From Scolanthus callimorphus (Eukaryota; Cnidaria; Anthozoa; Actiniaria; Edwardsiidae): a DNA stretch of 64,000 nt. The DNA lies in contig JAWWUD010000060.1 in NCBI GenBank assembly GCA_033964015.1, forward strand, positions 124,001 through 188,000, written 5' to 3'. The notes under the pieces are model-generated. The model did no database searches. It was not told the DNA's origin and saw only the letters and a program-made list of their open reading frames with translations. Position numbers and translations under genes: made by a program. This document shows, piece by piece, positions 50,701 to 53,246 of this stretch (the stretch's first letter is position 1; each line of letters begins with the position of its first letter).

Positions 50701-52135
50701 AAGATAAATGTTCTAAAAAACGTGTGCGTTTTTTTAAATATCACGTTCTAAAGTTTTTACGTTGTTTTACTGGAAAATTACTCATCAAATCAATTCAGTA
50801 AAGAGAAACAAAAATCCCGCACACGGTTTCGCAACACTACATTCGTCTATCGTTTCCGCAAATTTGAGGTCAATATCTTAAAACAGGTCTGACCTAAAGC
50901 TCCGAGAAGTAGAAATGTTTCGTCAAAATTGAATCGCTAAAAACCTCCCTCCAAAATTTTTCCGGGCTTTCACGGTTTGTTGGCTAGCTCGCGCCCCTTA
51001 CTTGAGATCCAGTTGTATTGAGCCAATCAAGTTCGAGGCACGTGCTGAGAAAACGTCATGAAAAATCGTAAATTTGCCAATGTTATCTAAATTAACTATA
51101 CCTGTACCTTAATTAGTTTGCTTGCGCCTGCGCTCGCTTGACTTACACCAGACGCAAGCCGTTCTCGTACCCAGAACTCCCCGGCTCGTCTTCTTACAGG
51201 GGAGGCTATGGTGACTTGAGGACCTTTGCTGGTTGGCTGGCTTTGAACGTTGGTGCATGCGCAGAGAGATCTTTCTCTCAACGGCTCTGTATCCAACCTC
51301 GTACCCAGAGCCCGTCATCTTTTGGCCAGCGGCAAGATTCAGGGCCCTGGGGGAATCCGATTTGTGAGCATGCGTGGTAGGTCAAAAACGTAACGAACTT
51401 TCATACAACAATCAAACCGGAAACCCAGAATCTGGGTTTTAAAAAAATCGATTCCCCCAGAGCCCTGAATCTTGCCGCTGGCCAAAAGATGACGGACTCT
51501 GGGTACGAGATTGCTCTGTATCAAATCTGTATCAAATCTCGCGCATGCGTCAGTGGCTGTCACCAGAGCCTTCCCCGTGAGGTGACGAGCCGGAGAGCTC
51601 TGGGTTAGAGAATGGACGCAAACACAAGGCGGTACTCAACATTCTCGAACCCAGAGCTCCCCGGCTCGTCACCTCGCGGGGGAGGCTCTGGTGACAGCCA
51701 CTGGCGCATGCGCGAGATTTAATACAGAGCCGCTGAGAGAAAGACCTTTCAGCGCATGCTCCAACGCTCAAAATCAGCCATTCAGCAACGGCCCTCAAAT
51801 GGATGTTCCCAGAGCCTCCCCTGCGAGCAGATGAGATGGGGAGCTCTGGGTACCAGAATGGGTACTCAACATCTCGATTTTCTTACACTTGCGTCTGCGC
51901 TTGCGTCCTAGTGTAAACCCCATAAGCAAAATGCATGAGTTTGATATCCTTGCGCTTGCGTTCTTGTGTAAATCAGCCCTTATACAAACATGGTCGTTTC
52001 CGAAAGGGCTTTATTGCTTTTTTACCTCTTCTCAATATACTTCTTTTATTTCGTTTCAGGAAAATTCTGGATAAATCAATCATGGCAAGCGCTAAAGGTG
52101 ATCTGCTGTCCCTGAGAAACAAAATAAAGCTTTAA
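8384..52135 (+). CDS. MSH6: DNA mismatch repair protein MSH6 (41 coding exons, one frameshift)
   Basis: MSH6 pairs with MSH2 as MutS-alpha in the nucleus. It recognises base mismatches and small loops and uses ATP to signal repair. The exons are listed separately; they sum to 4109 nt, and with one base missing in exon 26 they give 1369 codons plus stop, close to human MSH6 (about 1360 aa). Residues are numbered as if that base were present. Domains: PCNA-binding-type motif MATLFSYF (1-8), PWWP (about 70-150, core PIWP), charged linker (to about 350), mismatch-binding domain with Phe427 and Glu429 in [10 protein letters not shown], connector (about 540-700), lever/clamp (727-1063) and ATPase (about 1089-1322) with Walker [10 protein letters not shown] (1143-1151), Walker B LVLLDE (1218-1223) and STHYH. 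All introns are GT-AG. The ATG at 8384 has a good context (A at -3, G at +4). Identity is very secure; integrity is doubtful only at exon 26. Confidence 0.95.
8958..10173. mobile_element. hAT-like non-autonomous element in intron 1 (1.2 kb)
   Basis: TIR CAGGGCATCTGGGGAAGTGC is inverted at the right end (to 10173). A 6-bp perfect direct repeat TCCAAC flanks it (8952-8957, 10174-10179), extendable to an imperfect 8 bp. Several copies of CCGCACTTTT lie near both ends in the same orientation. No transposase ORF is present. Another palindromic MITE (9584-9752) is nested inside. Confidence 0.6.
9584..9752. mobile_element. Nested TA-target MITE (169 bp)
   Basis: TA flanks GAGCAGATTTCGTATGACTG and its inverted copy ending 9752. 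The ends match the consensus of the copies at 49210 and 52762 (GAGCRGATTTC..ATGACTG). The interior is a GC-rich palindrome of CGCGGTACGG motifs. TA duplication suggests Tc1/mariner-type mobilisation. Confidence 0.6.
10286..10455. mobile_element. MITE, TTAAAGGGGCAC ends (copy 1)
   Basis: TTAAAGGGGCACTCACACTT at the left is mirrored by GTGCCCCTTTAA at the right. Internal sequence (TTGTTAAATG..CCTTTTA, ATTATCAAGA) is shared with the copy at 33236-33460, which proves a repeat family. Confidence 0.65.
10522..10783 (+). CDS. MSH6: MSH6 exon 2
   Basis: Residues 117-204. It completes the PWWP-linker segment ([12 protein letters not shown], a conserved MSH6 pattern) and opens an acidic stretch ([21 protein letters not shown]). 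Acceptor TTCCAG, donor GTGCAT, ends in phase 0. Confidence 0.85.
10958..11054 (+). CDS. MSH6: MSH6 exon 3
   Basis: Residues 205-236. A lysine/arginine-rich linker ([16 protein letters not shown]), likely a nuclear localisation signal, followed by a Ser/Gly-rich tail. Acceptor TTTCAG, donor GTAATT, phase 1. Confidence 0.8.
12158..12306. mobile_element. MITE in intron 3
   Basis: AAAAGTGTGTCGGGCTTTT at the left is exactly inverted at the right end. Non-coding interior. Confidence 0.55.
12577..12793. mobile_element. MITE, CTTAAAGGCCCATA ends (copy 1)
   Basis: CTTAAAGGCCCATA is mirrored by TATGGGCCTTTAAG. The body (CCTTTGCGCTTTGTTTTCAA, GTGATTGGCTG) recurs at 47723-47936, so this is a family. 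Confidence 0.65.
12988..13086. repeat. Poly-C / CA / poly-G low-complexity tract
   Basis: A run of C (about 12994-13012) followed by CA repeats and a G run (13065-13078). It is an inverted arrangement inside a larger palindrome (about 12910-13115). Confidence 0.7.
13499..13605 (+). CDS. MSH6: MSH6 exon 4
   Basis: Residues 237-272. Acidic linker ([20 protein letters not shown]) like the Glu/Asp-rich segment of other MSH6 proteins. Acceptor TTTTAG, donor GTATGG, phase 0. Confidence 0.8.
13684..13982 (+). CDS. MSH6: MSH6 exon 5
   Basis: Residues 273-371. Basic start (SRKRKRG), low-complexity Pro/Ser/Ala linker, then the conserved [15 protein letters not shown] that leads into the MutS core. 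Acceptor GCCAAG, donor GTAAGT, phase 2. Confidence 0.88.
14762..14816 (+). CDS. MSH6: MSH6 exon 6
   Basis: Residues 372-390, [18 protein letters not shown], the D..GR...HP.YDP.TL signature shared by MSH6 orthologues. Acceptor TTGCAG, donor GTGAGT, phase 0. Confidence 0.88.
15010..15270. repeat. Subterminal direct-repeat block, left
   Basis: About six 43-bp units, each made of two half units starting GCGTTAG. Matches the right block in unit order. Confidence 0.75.
16672..16940. repeat. Subterminal direct-repeat block, right
   Basis: Same unit family and nearly the same order of variants as the left block, including the terminal GTTAGCCAGGCGCGA variant. Confidence 0.75.
17031..17069 (+). CDS. 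MSH6: MSH6 exon 7
   Basis: Residues 391-403, [13 protein letters not shown], corresponding to the VP..FL....TP segment of other MSH6 proteins. Acceptor ATATAG, donor GTAAGT, phase 0. A 39-bp micro-exon, supported by phase continuity. Confidence 0.82.
17245..17306. repeat. Short palindrome GTAGCCTGAATTTCAG
   Basis: GTAGCCTGAATTTCAG and its inverse flank a short loop containing TCTTTTCTTCCTACACT. A related partial copy lies near 54045-54090. Confidence 0.6.
17612..17944 (+). repeat. 5' LTR
   Basis: 333 bp with TG..CA ends, a TATA-like GTATATAATATG (about 17816), a poly(A) signal AATAAA (17843-17848) followed by GTT repeats, and the gag ATG near the 3' edge. Confidence 0.93.
17900..20044 (+). 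CDS. copia gag-protease-integrase polyprotein (ends at frameshift)
   Basis: 714 codons. Gag region (1-220) with a UBN2/Gag-type start; zinc knuckle [14 protein letters not shown] (about 224-237) and a second Cys cluster WCAKC. Aspartic protease motif [10 protein letters not shown] with Asp312. Integrase zinc finger (H..H then CAIC), then catalytic Asp505, Asp566 and Glu602, spaced D-X35-E as is typical. The ATG at 17900 and the in-frame one at 17921 both lie inside the LTR, so translation reads through the primer-binding site. It stops at 20042, just after the integrase tail, because of a frameshift; related elements continue into RT. Gag and integrase motifs are intact. Confidence 0.92.
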   Translation: MLSCVTTMATGLNATGYGPRRTLMFSGDESKYELWEVKFLGYMRLQKLYDVVIPKEGETTAPDEEKNANAFAELVQCLDDRSLALVIREANNDGRKALGVLREHYQGKGKPRVIALYTELTSLTMKDGESTTDYILRAEKASTALKAAEEVISDGLLVAMALKGLPDGYKTFATVAAQKDKPMTFSEFKTALRNYEETEKSCRRTPGNDEESVMTLKQKFQGNCYKCGRKGHKSIDCYSKESSKWCAKCRTVSHNTRDCRSRKPQGQSQGQQRSGDSAKKSAEEDEHDFAFTFSEEQITNRNGKKVTNLLLDSGATSHIVTERKKFVSLDENFDANGHYIELADGSKANVVLGKGNAKVKLFDVNGNLQDVILNNALYIPSYNQNIFSVSAAIAKGASVSLNKDAKYFKAPDGTMFEVEQKGRLYYLNSISSSNNNASSLMQWHQIMGHCNFQDLRKLENVVEGMKIANDEQLDCAICTQGKMCQTRSRKPDDRAKAPLDFVHCDLAGPIDPVAKGGFRYALCFVDDFTGINMVYFLKQKSDTLEATQKFLADIAPFGKPKRIRSDGGGEFTSKQFKSLLRKNRIKRETSAPHSPHQNGTAERMWRSLFEMARCLLLESELPKELWTYAVMTAAYIRNRCFNARLGKTPYEALIGKKPDVSRMHVFGSTCYAYVQNAKKLEARSKKGTFVGYDRDSPAYLVYYPERNVVEERDA
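17945..17958 (+). other. Primer-binding site, half initiator tRNA-Met
   Basis: GGTTATGGGCCCAG directly abuts the LTR and complements the anticodon stem-loop of initiator tRNA-Met rather than the tRNA 3' end. Confidence 0.85.
20071..21861 (+). CDS. copia reverse transcriptase - RNase H (frameshifted from gag-pol)
   Basis: 596 codons; the same frame is open from about 20041, so there is no independent start. RT of the RVT_2 type: [42 protein letters not shown] and the catalytic WVDDIII (Asp pair at 20917-20922). RNase [46 protein letters not shown]. Ends at TAA 21859-21861, 39 bp before the 3' LTR. Normally part of one polyprotein with the upstream ORF; here it is separated by a small indel at about 20036-20043. 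Confidence 0.92.
   Translation: MPKIDEDESVLPTPPTTVDTDVTEQTTEEEDVTESESTEHELERRYPGRIRNKPKRFDEYAMNSDLDEVSNTVDYCYRVANIPTTYDDALISKEMPKWQKAMNDEMTALIDNDTFELVTPPEGRQIVGGKWVFAVKTGPNREETHKARYVAKGYSQIADIDYQETFAPTARMSSVRMLMQTAVQNDMITHQMDVKTAYLNAPIDCEIYMEQPEGFEKRGENGEKLVCKLKKSLYGLKQSGRNWNNMLYNYLLSENFSQSLADPCVYTRNSEENGLIILIIWVDDIIISATTLTLLESVKEALCRKFKMKDLGKLSWFLGTNFKCNKDSIEMSQTQYIDKILSKFEMSDCKPKATPCALGAEKSNDEESRELDDPRLYRAIVGSLIYVMTGTRPDLCYTVTKLSQNMAKPTQSDLSMAKHVLRYLKGSREQGLKFGKSESALILTGSCDSDWGASVKDRRSITGYNFQLTENGPLISWKSRKQQTVALSTCEAEYISLANAAQEAKFLKQLCTDMSIMVEEVTIHVDNQGAINLAKNPVNHQRSKHIDIKYHFIRSEIQSGNVKVQYVPTEDNVADIFTKPATKAKLEKFKTFIMGN
21901..22234 (+). repeat. 3' LTR
   Basis: 334 bp, nearly identical to the 5' LTR; AATAAA at 22133-22138 in the sense direction of MSH6. 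Confidence 0.93.
22842..22901 (+). CDS. MSH6: MSH6 exon 8
   Basis: Residues 404-423, [19 protein letters not shown]; the WW..K...FD segment starts the mismatch-binding domain (MutS domain I). Acceptor TTTCAG, donor GTAAAG, phase 0. Confidence 0.92.
22929..23397. repeat. Minisatellite, about 21-bp unit, intron 8
   Basis: About 20 degenerate copies of CTCTGGCATGATTGTCACGC in the same orientation. The copies have diverged, so the array is old. Confidence 0.85.
23594..23668 (+). CDS. MSH6: MSH6 exon 9
   Basis: Residues 424-448. Contains [11 protein letters not shown], the Phe-X-Glu mismatch-recognition motif (Phe427 stacks on the mismatch, Glu429 contacts the base). Acceptor ATACAG, donor GTATTG, phase 0. 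Confidence 0.95.
24893..24969 (+). CDS. MSH6: MSH6 exon 10
   Basis: Residues 449-473, [17 protein letters not shown], the conserved AH.GFPE.AFGRYSD block of domain I. Acceptor TTCCAG, donor GTAAGG, phase 2. Confidence 0.95.
25851..25909 (+). CDS. MSH6: MSH6 exon 11
   Basis: Residues 474-493, [13 protein letters not shown], an MSH6-diagnostic block. Acceptor TCTTAG, donor GTATCA, phase 1. Confidence 0.95.
26257..26393. repeat. Imperfect palindrome, intron 11
   Basis: GCCAATGAAACTATTGCCCT and inverted GGGCAACAATCTGATTGGCT, with inner arms CTTAGTGCAGTC / GACTGCACTAG. MITE-like. Confidence 0.5.
26681..26743 (+). CDS. MSH6: MSH6 exon 12
   Basis: Residues 494-514, [16 protein letters not shown]; the VVRREIC..TKG block closes domain I. 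Acceptor TTGTAG, donor GTAACC, phase 1. Confidence 0.93.
27111..27360. mobile_element. MITE in intron 12
   Basis: GTCCATGAATATT at the left and AATATTCATGGAGAC at the right are inverted. An inner perfect-looking hairpin (GATATAGAACTCCGGTGACG / GACGTCAGAGTTCTATATC) sits in the centre. Confidence 0.5.
28251..28350. repeat. Palindrome with CGGCTTCGCCTCG loop
   Basis: TATCGGCAGATAAAACACTC and its inverse surround a CTTCGCC centre. The arms continue with ACGAGCT-type sequence. Confidence 0.55.
28549..29318. mobile_element. Harbinger-like non-autonomous element (770 bp), intron 12
   Basis: TGCACCAGTCAATTGACAGC with a TIR of about 50 bp (through GCGCATTAGCGGGG) is inverted at 29265-29318. TTA flanks both sides, fitting the 3-bp TWA target of PIF/Harbinger. 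A Mutator-like MITE (28760-28921) is nested inside. Confidence 0.6.
28760..28921. mobile_element. Mutator-like MITE with 9-bp TSD (copy 1)
   Basis: TAGCCTGCTTGCAGGCGGTA opens and its inverse closes the element. The 9-bp repeat TGAAAAGAG lies at 28751-28759 and 28922-28930. Related to 52255-52451 by ends and by the inner GATGGC..CCGA / ACCGGG motifs. Confidence 0.7.
29389..29465 (+). CDS. MSH6: MSH6 exon 13
   Basis: Residues 515-540, [10 protein letters not shown].., equivalent to the TQTY....GDP region at the domain I/II boundary. Acceptor CTACAG, donor GTGTGT, phase 0. Confidence 0.85.
29545..29605. repeat. GCGCTATATAAATTATTATT tail repeat
   Basis: AAAGCGCCTAGAACA..GGCGCTATATAAATTATTA followed by ATT repeats resembles a retroposon 3' tail; no body is recognised. 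Confidence 0.4.
29636..29655. repeat. (GTT)n microsatellite
   Basis: Six to seven GTT units. Similar GTT runs follow the LTR poly(A) signals at 17853 and 22143. Confidence 0.8.
30668..30742 (+). CDS. MSH6: MSH6 exon 14
   Basis: Residues 541-565, [15 protein letters not shown], the YGVCFVDTS.GKF block of the connector domain. Acceptor TGCAG, donor GTAAGA, phase 0. Confidence 0.95.
30961..31032 (+). CDS. MSH6: MSH6 exon 15
   Basis: Residues 566-589, [20 protein letters not shown], connector domain. Acceptor TTTTAG, donor GTAAGT, phase 0. Confidence 0.95.
31643..31733 (+). CDS. MSH6: MSH6 exon 16
   Basis: Residues 590-619, [20 protein letters not shown], aligning with VLFEKGNLSKET..IL. Acceptor TTACAG, donor GTAAGC, phase 1. 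Confidence 0.9.
32007..32095 (+). CDS. MSH6: MSH6 exon 17
   Basis: Residues 620-649, [19 protein letters not shown], the FWDASKTL block. Acceptor ATCAG, donor GTAAGT, phase 0. Confidence 0.93.
32474..32574. repeat. Palindrome, CCTTTATATATGGTACA arms
   Basis: TCCTTTATATATGGTACAGT and inverted TGTACCATATATAAAGG; MITE-like, intron 17. Confidence 0.5.
33126..33162 (+). CDS. MSH6: MSH6 exon 18
   Basis: Residues 650-661, [12 protein letters not shown], matching LPQVLKGM. A 37-bp micro-exon fixed by phase. Acceptor TTGTAG, donor GTAAAT, phase 1. Confidence 0.82.
33236..33460. mobile_element. MITE, TTAAAGGGGCAC ends (copy 2)
   Basis: Second member of the family at 10286-10455, with about 55 extra bases near the left arm. 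Confidence 0.62.
33667..33733 (+). CDS. MSH6: MSH6 exon 19
   Basis: Residues 662-683, [14 protein letters not shown], the ELALSALG.CV block. Acceptor TTTCAG, donor GTGAGT, phase 2. Confidence 0.92.
33949..34003 (+). CDS. MSH6: MSH6 exon 20
   Basis: Residues 684-702, [18 protein letters not shown], near-identical to the YLKKCLID.ELLSMA block. Acceptor CTCAG, donor GTATGT, phase 0. Confidence 0.95.
34263..34334 (+). CDS. MSH6: MSH6 exon 21
   Basis: Residues 703-726, EYKPLDVMQ...GRQHM, matching EYIPLD.........QRM. Acceptor TTCCAG, donor GTAAGA, phase 0. Confidence 0.88.
34504..34689. mobile_element. MITE, GCTAACAGTGTT ends (copy 1), intron 21
   Basis: GCTAACAGTGTT / AACACTGTTAGC ends. The body (GTGGTTACAATTGTCAAATT, GTGTATGTGCAGAACTAAC) is repeated at 45769-45957. 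Confidence 0.65.
34887..35184. mobile_element. hAT-type MITE, CAGGGGCGTAGCCAG ends
   Basis: CAGGGGCGTAGCCAG and inverted CTGGCTACGCCCCTG bound 298 bp with GGGGGGTTCC runs near each end. ACTTA is repeated at both flanks (34882-34886, 35185-35189). CAGGGGCGTAGCC is a well-known hAT terminus. Confidence 0.7.
35798..35906 (+). CDS. MSH6: MSH6 exon 22
   Basis: Residues 727-762, [11 protein letters not shown] and [15 protein letters not shown], the start of the lever domain. Acceptor TTTAG, donor GTAAGT, phase 1. Confidence 0.95.
36087..36150 (+). CDS. MSH6: MSH6 exon 23
   Basis: Residues 763-783, [20 protein letters not shown], near-identical to other MSH6. Acceptor ATCAG, donor GTAAAC, phase 2. 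Confidence 0.95.
36344..37373. mobile_element. Long-TIR element (1.03 kb), intron 23
   Basis: TA flanks GTCAGGCGGCTAAG and inverted CTTAGCCGCCTGAC. The TIRs run about 250 bp and include AACTCATGAATAACAAAG-type sequence also found in 39078-39871. A nested palindrome (about 36816-36992, AGTATAAACCAACTA ends) sits in the middle. Confidence 0.62.
37537..37635 (+). CDS. MSH6: MSH6 exon 24
   Basis: Residues 784-816, [18 protein letters not shown] and [13 protein letters not shown]. Acceptor TTTCAG, donor GTAGGT, phase 2. Confidence 0.95.
37756..37836 (+). CDS. MSH6: MSH6 exon 25
   Basis: Residues 817-843, [20 protein letters not shown], matching IHNVGSPLKS..HPDSRAI. Acceptor GTTAG, donor GTGCGC, phase 2. 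Confidence 0.94.
38080..38174 (+). CDS. MSH6: MSH6 exon 26, with 1-bp frameshift
   Basis: Residues 844-875. [18 protein letters not shown] is in frame to 38134. As read the frame then meets TGA at 38141-38143. From 38137 the +2 frame gives [13 protein letters not shown], which aligns with the family and joins exon 27 in correct phase. One base is therefore missing within 38132-38137, possibly from an A run. Acceptor TTGTAG, donor GTGAGT. Confidence 0.9.
39078..39871. mobile_element. Long-TIR element (0.79 kb), intron 26
   Basis: TA flanks GTCCAGTCATTTTA and inverted AAAATGACTGGAC. The TIRs are about 250 bp. The inner arm GGCGGCCATCTTGCCCTTTG is close to that of 36344-37373, so the two are related. 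Confidence 0.62.
39955..40075. repeat. GCGAGCC-rich palindrome
   Basis: ACGAGCC..GCGAGCC motifs, with a perfect hairpin CCACCGAGCCCCGAG / CTCGGGGCTCGGTGG at 40029-40064. Related GCGAGCC repeats occur at 38574-38622. Confidence 0.5.
40114..40259. mobile_element. TA-target palindromic MITE
   Basis: GTTGGAGTTTA and its inverse, flanked by TA, with long arms including GATTTTAGTCCGAATC. Confidence 0.55.
40340..40442 (+). CDS. MSH6: MSH6 exon 27
   Basis: Residues 876-910, [15 protein letters not shown] and [15 protein letters not shown], matching SKILKQVI and GRFPDL...L. Acceptor TCACAG, donor GTAATG, phase 0. Confidence 0.93.
40562..40972 (-). pseudogene. 5'-truncated LINE (non-LTR retrotransposon) C-terminal fragment
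   Basis: On the minus strand the reading runs from [12 protein letters not shown] and [13 protein letters not shown] (about 40972-40850) into [16 protein letters not shown], the tail typical of many animal LINE reverse transcriptases. A frameshift separates the two parts near 40845. No catalytic RT motifs remain. Lies antisense in MSH6 intron 27. Confidence 0.65.
41403..41457 (+). CDS. MSH6: MSH6 exon 28
   Basis: Residues 911-928, [19 protein letters not shown], the AFDH.KA...G.I.P..G block. Acceptor TATAG, donor GTACAG, phase 1. Confidence 0.92.
42172..42272 (+). CDS. MSH6: MSH6 exon 29
   Basis: Residues 929-962, [20 protein letters not shown], clamp domain helices (YD.AL.DI). Acceptor TTCTAG, donor GTAAGA, phase 0. 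Confidence 0.93.
42596..42617 (+). CDS. MSH6: MSH6 exon 30 (22 bp)
   Basis: Residues 963-969, AICYWGSG, matching the IVYWG.G motif before exon 31. The smallest exon, required by phase and homology. Acceptor TTTCAG, donor GTATGA, phase 1. Confidence 0.85.
42905..43115 (+). CDS. MSH6: MSH6 exon 31
   Basis: Residues 970-1039, [19 protein letters not shown] and [20 protein letters not shown]. Lever/clamp helices. Acceptor CTCCAG, donor GTAAGT, phase 2. Confidence 0.95.
43428..43499 (+). CDS. MSH6: MSH6 exon 32
   Basis: Residues 1040-1063, [19 protein letters not shown], matching W..AVECIAVLDVL..L..YS. Acceptor AACAG, donor GTATGT, phase 2. Confidence 0.95.
43510..44770. repeat. Minisatellite, about 65-bp unit, intron 32 (interrupted)
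   Basis: Tandem copies of a unit containing TTGGTCACTTTGGGGTCGAG, TTTATTTGCCTCGGTAATAA and TATGTTAACCTTGGGTGCTA. Roughly 3 to 4 copies before and 10 copies after an inserted element (43746-44121). Confidence 0.9.
43746..44121. mobile_element. TA-target element inserted in the minisatellite (376 bp)
   Basis: CCGTC..GACGG ends with inner inverted GCGCCACTAATTAG / CTAATTAGTGGCGG. Comparison with intact repeat units shows that TA was duplicated at insertion (43744-43745, 44122-44123). No ORF. Confidence 0.7.
44874..44946 (+). CDS. MSH6: MSH6 exon 33
   Basis: Residues 1064-1088, [14 protein letters not shown], matching G.GPMCRP..LLPE. Acceptor TACAG, donor GTAGGT, phase 0. Confidence 0.93.
45769..45957. 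mobile_element. MITE, GCTAACAGTGTT-type ends (copy 2), intron 33
   Basis: Second copy of the element at 34504-34689, with the same body and ends ACTAACGGTGTT / AACACTGTTAGC. Confidence 0.65.
46326..46424 (+). CDS. MSH6: MSH6 exon 34
   Basis: Residues 1089-1121, [19 protein letters not shown], the start of the ATPase domain. Acceptor TTGTAG, donor GTGAGT, phase 0. Confidence 0.95.
47282..47413 (+). CDS. MSH6: MSH6 exon 35 (Walker A)
   Basis: Residues 1122-1165. [20 protein letters not shown]; Lys1149 is the ATP-binding Walker A lysine (about 47363-47365). Acceptor TTCAAG, donor GTAAGC, phase 0. Confidence 0.97.
47723..47936. mobile_element. MITE, TTAAAGGCCCATA ends (copy 2), intron 35
   Basis: Second copy of the element at 12577-12793. 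Confidence 0.65.
48071..48158 (+). CDS. MSH6: MSH6 exon 36
   Basis: Residues 1166-1194, [20 protein letters not shown], then [10 protein letters not shown] (G..D.I..G, signature/Q-loop side). Acceptor CTGTAG, donor GTAATG, phase 1. Confidence 0.96.
48612..48701 (+). CDS. MSH6: MSH6 exon 37 (Walker B)
   Basis: Residues 1195-1224, [15 protein letters not shown] (ABC-type signature) and SLVLLDEL with the Walker B Asp1222-Glu1223. Acceptor TTCCAG, donor GTTAGT, phase 1. Confidence 0.97.
48757..48970. repeat. TGGAATTTCCACAGGG repeat cluster, intron 37
   Basis: Seven related motifs with variable spacing, five of them keeping the core GGAAWTTCC. Sense and spacing are irregular, unlike a strict tandem array. 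Confidence 0.75.
49210..49462. mobile_element. TA-target MITE, GAGCGGTTTTCACATGACTG ends (copy 1)
   Basis: Flanked by TA and palindromic. Highly similar over its full length to 52762-53013 (CAATTGAGCAATCACTAGCC shared). Confidence 0.75.
49677..49831 (+). CDS. MSH6: MSH6 exon 38
   Basis: Residues 1225-1276, [12 protein letters not shown] (D-loop region) and [16 protein letters not shown] with the conserved His of STHYH. Acceptor TTTAG, donor GTAGGC, phase 0. Confidence 0.97.
50260..50397 (+). CDS. MSH6: MSH6 exon 39
   Basis: Residues 1277-1322, [20 protein letters not shown] then NAARLAGIP, the end of the ATPase and the helix-turn-helix used to dimerise with MSH2. Acceptor CGCAG, donor GTTTGT, phase 0. 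Confidence 0.96.
50483..50550 (+). CDS. MSH6: MSH6 exon 40
   Basis: Residues 1323-1344, [19 protein letters not shown]-terminal helix. Acceptor TTCCAG, donor GTAACG, phase 2. Confidence 0.92.
51160..51613. mobile_element. Palindromic element with nested 220-bp MITE, intron 40
   Basis: TTCTCGTACCCAGAACTCCC at the left is mirrored by GAGCTCTGGGTTAGAGAA at the right. The element is split by the insertion at 51294-51513. A relative lies at 51643-51864. Confidence 0.6.
51294..51513. mobile_element. Nested hAT-like MITE (220 bp)
   Basis: CAACCTCGTACCCAGAGCCC with long inverted arms. A flanking repeat CTCTGTATC (8-9 bp) lies at 51285-51293 and 51514-51522. Same length and same first nine bases as 6639-6858. 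Confidence 0.65.
51643..51864. mobile_element. Palindromic element, relative of 51160
   Basis: TTCTCGAACCCAGAGCTCCC and inverted GGGAGCTCTGGGTACCAGAA. Internal GGTGACAGCCACTGGCGCAT is shared in inverse or direct form with the neighbour. Confidence 0.6.
52060..52135 (+). CDS. MSH6: MSH6 exon 41 (last)
   Basis: Residues 1345-1369, ending [10 protein letters not shown], then TAA (52133-52135). Acceptor TTTCAG in phase with exon 40. Confidence 0.88.
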
Positions 52136-52254
52136 ACTAACACAGCCAAGAAACAGAATCCATGAGAATCAAACTCGTTAACACACAAGAAAACTGTTTG
52201 CACCGTGGATAGTGGGGTAAAAGTCTATCTTGGAAACTAAGATTAAAGGGGCTG

Positions 52255-52451
52255 TAGCCTGCTAGCAGGCGTTGGAGGCTGTTTTTTATCGGCGAAAACC
52301 GGGAGTTCGTAGTCGGGAGCGCCATCTTGGATTTTTTGGCCGAGTGACAATGGGGCGAGTGACAAAACTCGGCCAAAAAAGGTGGCGCACGCGACTACGA
52401 ACTCCGGGTTTTCGCCGATAAAAACAGCTTCCAACGCCTGCTAGCAGGCTA
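52255..52451. mobile_element. Mutator-like MITE with 9-bp TSD (copy 2)
   Basis: TAGCCTGCTAGCAGGCGTTG and its inverse. Direct repeat AAGGGGCTG at 52246-52254 and 52452-52460. Inside, GTTTTCGCCGATAAAAACAG-type arms and CGCCATCTTGG. Probably lies in the MSH6 3' UTR or just beyond it. Confidence 0.7.
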
Positions 52452-52761
52452 AAGGGGCTGTGTCACGGTCATTTAAATAATTCGTAACTAAAGCTAGTAA
52501 TACCATGATTGCCTCGGTTTCTTTTGTTCTCTGGAATATTTTTTTTGCATCCTCGGGCTGCGCCCTCGCGGCTTTTAAAAAATTCTTCCTCGGGCCGCGG
52601 GGAAATTTAATCGCTAATTTCCCTCGGTGCCGTGTTATTACTTATAATTAAAGTGCTATGTAACAAACCTACACTAAGTACTTTGAATATCCTTTAGTTT
52701 TTCGGATGTTTTATTTTTTTGATCCTAAAAAGTGTGCTTAAATCGTGACACCGCTCCTTTA

Positions 52762-53013
52762 GAGCGGATTTCACATGACTGTCGTGAAAACAATTACAAT
52801 TGAGCAATCACTAGCCAATCAGAATCGAGAGAATTCACGACTTGCTTCTAAATGGCTTTTTTCTCAGCCAATTGCAAGCCGAACCAATTACTGAGTAATT
52901 ACACAATTGTATTTACGGCAGAATTTGATTGGCTGAGAAAAATGAGTAGCCAATGAGAACGCAAAGCAATCGCAATTACATGACAACTCTTGACAGTCAT
53001 GTGAAATCCGCTC
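52762..53013. mobile_element. TA-target MITE, GAGCGGATTTCACATGACTG ends (copy 2)
   Basis: Nearly identical to 49210-49462 and flanked by TA. Confidence 0.75.
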
Positions 53014-53180
53014 TAACAGGAGCCAGAAGCATATACGTCACTTGTTGTTTGTGATATGTCTGATTAGTGCTTAATAATAAGTAATTAGTAGGTTTGTTGT
53101 CAGTGTGTTTGTTTACTGTTTGCTGTGATGTCAAGGCACACATACGATGGACAGATTTAAAAAGTAATGAAATGTTATAC

Positions 53181-53246
53181 AATAAAAGATATAATACTCA
53201 TGTGCTCGTTGAAATACATGTACATGCAAGAGAATAAAAAAATAAA
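53181..53246 (+). terminator. Candidate MSH6 poly(A) signals
   Basis: AATAAA at 53181, 53233 and 53241, followed by T-rich sequence. If used, the 3' UTR would be about 1.1 kb and contain both MITEs. A nearer AATAAA overlaps the last codons (about 52122). Confidence 0.35.
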
